From contig NZ_JAGRPV010000001.1 of assembly GCF_030014955.1 (NCBI RefSeq), positions 2,666,001 to 2,730,000 of the forward strand: a stretch of 64,000 nucleotides of DNA, given 5' to 3'. The stretch's first letter is position 1. The number at the start of each line of letters is the position of its first letter. The stretch comes from Cohnella hashimotonis (GTDB lineage Bacteria > Bacillota > Bacilli > Paenibacillales > Paenibacillaceae). Under the pieces are notes generated by a model, which did not search any database, was not told the origin of the DNA, and was given only the letters and a program-made list of their open reading frames with translations. Made by a program: the position numbers and the translations under genes. Shown here piece after piece: positions 60,210 to 64,000 of the stretch.

Positions 60210-61358
60210 GTGAAAAAGCAATTTCGTTTTGGGACCTGGCTCGCGCTGACCATGGCGCTTGTTCTGCTCCTGGCCGCTTGCGGCAACAAAAATAATAACA
60301 ATGGCGCATCCAGCGGCTCGGCATCGGCATCGCCGTCCGCTTCGGCTTCCGAGCCTGCATCGCCTTCCGCGTCCGACGCCGGCGGAGACGCAGAAGCGCT
60401 TAAGGGCAAGAAGATCGCGCTCATCATGCGCTTGAACACGGGAACGTTCTCCGCGCAGTACGTCGACGGCGTTAAGAAGCAAGTCGAGAAATTCGGCGGA
60501 CAGTTGACCGTCATTCCTTCCGACAACAAGCTGGACGTTATGGCGACCAACCTTGACGCAGCCGTCACCCAGAAGTACGACGGCATCCTGCTCGACCACG
60601 GGGACGCCGGCGCATTGACGGCAGGCGTCGACAAGGCGATTGCAGCCGGCATCCCTGTCGTGGCGTTCGACTCCGGTCTGACCAATGCAGGCGTCACGAG
60701 CATCGCGCAGAACGACCAGAAGATGGCCGAGCAAACCCTCGAAGCGCTCTCCAAGGATTCGGGCGGCAAAGGCACCATCGTTAAAATCTGGGTCGCAGGC
60801 TTCCCGCCGATGGAGTCCCGCCAGATTGCCTACAAGGCATTTTTGGACGCCAACCCGGACATCAAGGAACTTGCCGCATTCGGCACCGCTGACGGCGCTC
60901 AGCTCGACGCGCAGACGCGGACCGAAGCGATCCTCAAGCAATATCCGGAAAAGGGCAGCATCACCGCCATCTGGGCGGCTTGGGACGAGTTCGCCAAGGG
61001 CGCAGCCAACGCAGTCAAGCAAGCTGGTCGCGACGAGATCAAGATTTACGGCATCGACCTGAGCGACGAAGACCTCGCGCTGATTCAAGATCCGACGAGC
61101 CCGTGGGTGGCTTCCGCGGCCGTCGATCCGGCATCGATCGGTCAAGTCCAAGTCCGTTACCTGTACCAAAAGCTGCATGGCGACGAAACGCCTCCGACGG
61201 TTCAGCTCGACTCCGTGTACGTGAGCCGCGACGCGCTGCCGACGGATAAGAAAGTAACGACCGCCGATCTATCCCAATACGTGGACGGATGGGGCGCGAG
61301 CGACACCGGCAACACGGATTACCTCAAGGCGCTTGAGCAATCCGTCGGCGCCAAGTAA
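60210..61358 (+). CDS. Sugar ABC transporter substrate-binding lipoprotein
   Basis: A 382-aa periplasmic-binding-protein-like lipoprotein of the RbsB type: lipobox LAAC, a Ser/Ala/Pro-rich linker (about 30-60), then two domains with LIMRLNTGTF at the first strand and YGIDLSDED near 290. It should capture a sugar for the adjoining importer. The substrate cannot be deduced. GTG 60210 follows AGGGAGG. Confidence 0.9.
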   Translation: MKKQFRFGTWLALTMALVLLLAACGNKNNNNGASSGSASASPSASASEPASPSASDAGGDAEALKGKKIALIMRLNTGTFSAQYVDGVKKQVEKFGGQLTVIPSDNKLDVMATNLDAAVTQKYDGILLDHGDAGALTAGVDKAIAAGIPVVAFDSGLTNAGVTSIAQNDQKMAEQTLEALSKDSGGKGTIVKIWVAGFPPMESRQIAYKAFLDANPDIKELAAFGTADGAQLDAQTRTEAILKQYPEKGSITAIWAAWDEFAKGAANAVKQAGRDEIKIYGIDLSDEDLALIQDPTSPWVASAAVDPASIGQVQVRYLYQKLHGDETPPTVQLDSVYVSRDALPTDKKVTTADLSQYVDGWGASDTGNTDYLKALEQSVGAK

Positions 61359-61373
61359 AATAAGGTAGGCACG

Positions 61374-61405
61374 AGGACGGCGCGGGATTCTGACCGCGCC
61401 GTCCT
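61374..61405 (+). other. Stem-loop between the binding-protein and ATPase genes
   Basis: AGGACGGCGCGG pairs perfectly with CCGCGCCGTCCT around eight bases, with no T-run. It probably protects the upstream message or reduces read-through, raising binding-protein output. Confidence 0.7.
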
Positions 61406-61444
61406 GTATTGCGATCGGAAGCAAATGCGAAAGGAGGGGCGGCT

Positions 61445-62962
61445 ATGAACGTCTTCGGCGAGCTTGCGATGACGAACATCACGAAGTCGTTCGCCGGCGT
61501 CAGCGCGCTCGGCGGCGTAGATTTTACGCTGCGCCCGGGAGAAGTGCACGCCCTGCTCGGCGCGAACGGCGCCGGCAAAAGCACGCTGATGAAAATATTG
61601 TCCGGCGCTTATGCCGCGGACGGCGGCACGATCCAGATCGGAGATCGGAAGCTGTCGATCGCTTCGCCGGCCGACGCCAAGGCGGAAGGCATTCACTGCG
61701 TTTACCAGGAAGTCGATACGTCGCTCGTGCCTCACCTCACCGTGGCGGAAAATATGATGCTCGACCGCATCGCGACAGGCAAGGGCTCCATCTGGATGAA
61801 CTGGTCCGCCCTCAGCCGGGAGGCGGAAGCGGTGCTCGAACGGATCGGCTCGCGAATCCCGGTCAAGCGCAGGGCGGACGAGCTTACGCTGGCGGAGAAG
61901 CAGATCGTGCTGATCGCCAGGCTCCTCGTGCAGGAGGCCAAATTCGTTATACTTGACGAGCCTACGGCGCCGCTTAGCCTAGAAGAGGCGGACCGGCTCT
62001 TCGGCATTATGGACGAGCTGAAAAAACAGGGCATCGGCATCGTTTTTATCTCGCATCGGCTGCCCGAAGTCAAACAGGTCAGCGACCGGATCACCGTCAT
62101 GCGCGACGGCAAGGTCGTGCTGACCGAGCCGGCAACCAAGGTTGAGACCGGAGATATTGTCAGGGCGATGCTCGGCCGCAGCTTCGAGGAGGAATATCCG
62201 AAGTCGACGGTTCCGATCGGAGAGACTTTATTCGAGGTCGAGGACATCGCGGCGGGACACCGAGTCAGGGGAGTGAGCTTAAGCGTCAGGCGAGGCGAGA
62301 TCGTAGCGGTCGTCGGCCTCGTAGGCGCGGGCAAGACGGAGCTCTCGCGGCTGCTGTTCGGCGCGGACGCCGCCGATCGAGGCCGGGTTAAAATTGCCGG
62401 CAAGACGGTAAAGTCAGCGTCGCCGGCGGACGCCGTCCGAGCGGGCATAGCTCTCGTGCCGGAAGAGCGTCGCAAGGAGGGCATCCTGGTCGGCTCGTCG
62501 GTCCTTCACAACCTGAGCTTGCCGATTTTGAAGCAGCTCAGCGGCGCTCTTGGCTTTCTCTCCCGTCTTTCGGAGCGGCGGCATGCGGAAGGCATGATCG
62601 GGCAGCTGGGCATCCGCACGGCCTCGAGCGGCCAGCTCGTCGGCTATTTAAGCGGGGGCAATCAGCAGAAGGTCGCGATCGGCAAATGGATGGCGACCGA
62701 TGCCGAAGTGTTTATGTTCGACGAGCCGACCAAAGGCGTGGACGTCGGCGCGAAGCGCGACATCTTCCGCATCATCGGGGAGCTGGCCGCTGCGGGCAAG
62801 GGCGTTCTTTATCTGACCTGCGAATTCGCCGAGGCGCTGGGGCTCGCGGACCGAATTCTCGTGATGTGCGACGGCGCGATCGTCAAGCATTTCGACCGTG
62901 ACGGCGTCACGATGGAAGAGCTTCTTTATTACGCGAGCGCAGGCAAGGAGGATCTGGCGTGA
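61445..62962 (+). CDS. Sugar ABC transporter ATP-binding protein (RbsA/MglA type)
   Basis: A 505-aa double ATPase. First domain: Walker A GANGAGKST (about 41-49), Walker B FVILDEPTA; its signature reads LTLAEKQ. Second domain: GLVGAGKTE near 292, signature YLSGGNQQ near 400 and Walker B VFMFDEPTKGVD. This is the usual CUT2 layout, with the second Walker A altered. ATG 61445 after GGAGGGGC. Confidence 0.94.
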   Translation: MNVFGELAMTNITKSFAGVSALGGVDFTLRPGEVHALLGANGAGKSTLMKILSGAYAADGGTIQIGDRKLSIASPADAKAEGIHCVYQEVDTSLVPHLTVAENMMLDRIATGKGSIWMNWSALSREAEAVLERIGSRIPVKRRADELTLAEKQIVLIARLLVQEAKFVILDEPTAPLSLEEADRLFGIMDELKKQGIGIVFISHRLPEVKQVSDRITVMRDGKVVLTEPATKVETGDIVRAMLGRSFEEEYPKSTVPIGETLFEVEDIAAGHRVRGVSLSVRRGEIVAVVGLVGAGKTELSRLLFGADAADRGRVKIAGKTVKSASPADAVRAGIALVPEERRKEGILVGSSVLHNLSLPILKQLSGALGFLSRLSERRHAEGMIGQLGIRTASSGQLVGYLSGGNQQKVAIGKWMATDAEVFMFDEPTKGVDVGAKRDIFRIIGELAAAGKGVLYLTCEFAEALGLADRILVMCDGAIVKHFDRDGVTMEELLYYASAGKEDLA

Positions 62963-63945
62963 ACAACCGGCTGTTGCAATTTTCGTACAAATACGGCGCT
63001 CTTATTTTCATCGGGCTCGTCATCTTGTTTTTTTCGCTGCGCAACGAATACTTTTTCACGTATTCGAATCTTGTGGACATTTTGCGCTCGATCTCGATTC
63101 TTACTTTCGTGGCGATCGGCGTGACGATTTCGCTAACGGTGGACGGCTTCGACTTGTCCGTCGGCTCGACCGTATCGTTGACGACGGTCGCAACCGCCAC
63201 GATGATGATCTGGTACGAACTGCCGCTGGCGGTCGTGCTGATCGTGCCCCTGCTCATCGGAGCCGTCGTAGGCCTGCTTAACGCCTTTCTGATCGTCAAG
63301 GTCCGGATTCCCGACCTGTTGGCTACCTTGGCGGTCATGTACATCGTCAGCGGCATTCACAAGACGTATACGAAGGGTTATTCGATTTACAACAACATGC
63401 AGTTCCAGGACGGCACCAAGGCGCCTGGCGTCATGAACCCCGACTTTCTTTGGATCGGCCAAGGCAAGCTGTTCGGCGTTCCCTTCCCGGTCATTTTAAT
63501 GATTCTGGCGGTTATCGGCGCGCATGTGTTTCTTAAATACACGCGCTTCGGCCGACAGACGACGATGACCGGCGGCAACGAGGAGGCTGCGCGTCTGTCC
63601 GGCGTCCGGGTTCGCCGCGTCCGCGCATGGGCTTACGTCGCTTCGGGCGTCTTCGCGGCCATCGGCGGCATATTGTACACCGCACGCGTCGGATCCGGAC
63701 AGATCGACGCCGGAGCGCCGATGCTAATGGATGCCGTCGCGGCCGTGTTCGTCGGCTATTCCGTTTTCGGAGCGGGCCGTCCGAATATCATCGGGACTTT
63801 CGTAGGGGCCGTCCTGACGGGCATTTTGATTAACGGTCTGACGATGCTGCACGTTCAATACTACACCACGGATATCATCAAAGGGGCCGTTCTCGTTCTC
63901 GCGCTGACCGTCACTTTCGTGCATTTAAGCCGCCGCAAGGCGTAA
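62959..63945 (+). CDS. Sugar ABC transporter permease (RbsC type)
   Basis: A 328-aa membrane protein with about nine helices and the CUT2 permease signatures GLLNAFLIVKVRIP near residue 107 and GGNEEAARLSGVRV near 204. It starts within the ATPase gene's last codon region (four-base overlap). It completes the three-component importer; whether further genes belong to the operon cannot be seen. Confidence 0.93.
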   Translation: MNNRLLQFSYKYGALIFIGLVILFFSLRNEYFFTYSNLVDILRSISILTFVAIGVTISLTVDGFDLSVGSTVSLTTVATATMMIWYELPLAVVLIVPLLIGAVVGLLNAFLIVKVRIPDLLATLAVMYIVSGIHKTYTKGYSIYNNMQFQDGTKAPGVMNPDFLWIGQGKLFGVPFPVILMILAVIGAHVFLKYTRFGRQTTMTGGNEEAARLSGVRVRRVRAWAYVASGVFAAIGGILYTARVGSGQIDAGAPMLMDAVAAVFVGYSVFGAGRPNIIGTFVGAVLTGILINGLTMLHVQYYTTDIIKGAVLVLALTVTFVHLSRRKA

Positions 63946-64000
63946 ATAAAGGGTTTGCGCGGCTTTACGCTTGCGGCGCCGCCGTTTTCATGTGTATAAT
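63946..64000 (+). other. Right edge of window after the permease gene
   Basis: 55 bases with GC-rich inverted segments and a TATAAT at the very end. Too short to classify. Confidence 0.4.

Noticed and set aside
1..64000. tRNA, rRNA or other structural RNA genes
   Set aside because: No cloverleaf or rRNA-like sequence was recognised; only the FMN riboswitch is clear.

Overview
The window is chromosomal DNA of a high-GC, endospore-forming Firmicute, most likely a Paenibacillaceae member close to Cohnella or Paenibacillus. The evidence is gene content (spoIIM, spoIIA operon, spoVA, spoIVA, spoVIF, ypeB, gerW, spmAB, dacB, dacF), gene order close to the Bacillus subtilis nudF-to-spoVAF, rib-scp-res-serA and ypb-yph-spoIVA segments, strong GGAGG-type ribosome binding sites, and frequent TTG/GTG starts. 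No rRNA, tRNA or CRISPR was seen. Both ends cut through or stop beside operons: nudF runs off the left edge, and a sugar ABC operon ends 55 bases before the right edge.

Layout. 1-9.2 kb: nudF (partial), endonuclease Q, spoIIM, fur, then an inserted peroxide-defence island (glutathione peroxidase, OhrR-type MarR regulator, second glutathione peroxidase) and a subtilisin-like protease, then yqzK, xerD, deoB, punA. 9.3-12 kb: pdp and an IS1595-like element with 27-bp repeats. 12-18 kb: dacF, spoIIAA-spoIIAB-sigF, spoVAA-spoVAB-spoVAF. 18-25.5 kb: lysA, cyclophilin, an acyltransferase with no ordinary start codon, an FMN riboswitch and ribD-ribE-ribBA-ribH. 25.6-39.5 kb: scpA-scpB, ytfI-like gene and gerW, dacB-spmA-spmB, rluB, the cytochrome c maturation and redox regulation operon resA-resB-resC-resD-resE, and convergent serA. 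39.6-48.9 kb: unknown membrane-anchored protein, CPBP protease, lipoprotein deacetylase, mecB, prsW, a 52-aa zinc-ribbon gene, ypeB, PilZ protein, ypfB, cmk, plsC. 49-60 kb: S1-domain protein, YIEGIA protein and partner, der, plsY, gpsA, spoVIF, nitroreductase, yphE, a ferredoxin-nucleotidyltransferase-ferredoxin cluster, yphF, spoIVA. 60-64 kb: CUT2-type sugar ABC importer.

The genes serve several connected programmes. A large part is the sporulation and germination cascade. Candidate promoters for most sporulation sigma factors can be read directly: sigma-H before spoIIAA, sigma-F before dacF and the ytfI-gerW pair, sigma-E before spoIVA and dacB, sigma-G before spoVAA, sigma-K before spoVIF. 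The remainder is core metabolism (nucleoside salvage, riboflavin, lysine, serine, phospholipid), redox control, and accessory insertions.

The most unusual points are: paired OhrR-like operators controlling divergent glutathione peroxidases; a XerD whose catalytic lysine position is threonine; an IS1595-like transposase without a recognisable catalytic triad, with a LexA-like palindrome at its promoter and 27-bp repeat arrays at its flanks; an acyltransferase that appears to start at ATC or to have lost its start; a two-ferredoxin/nucleotidyltransferase operon inserted between yphE and yphF; a spoVA operon lacking AC/AD/AE; and ypeB without sleB. All assignments are from reading the sequence, with no database search.
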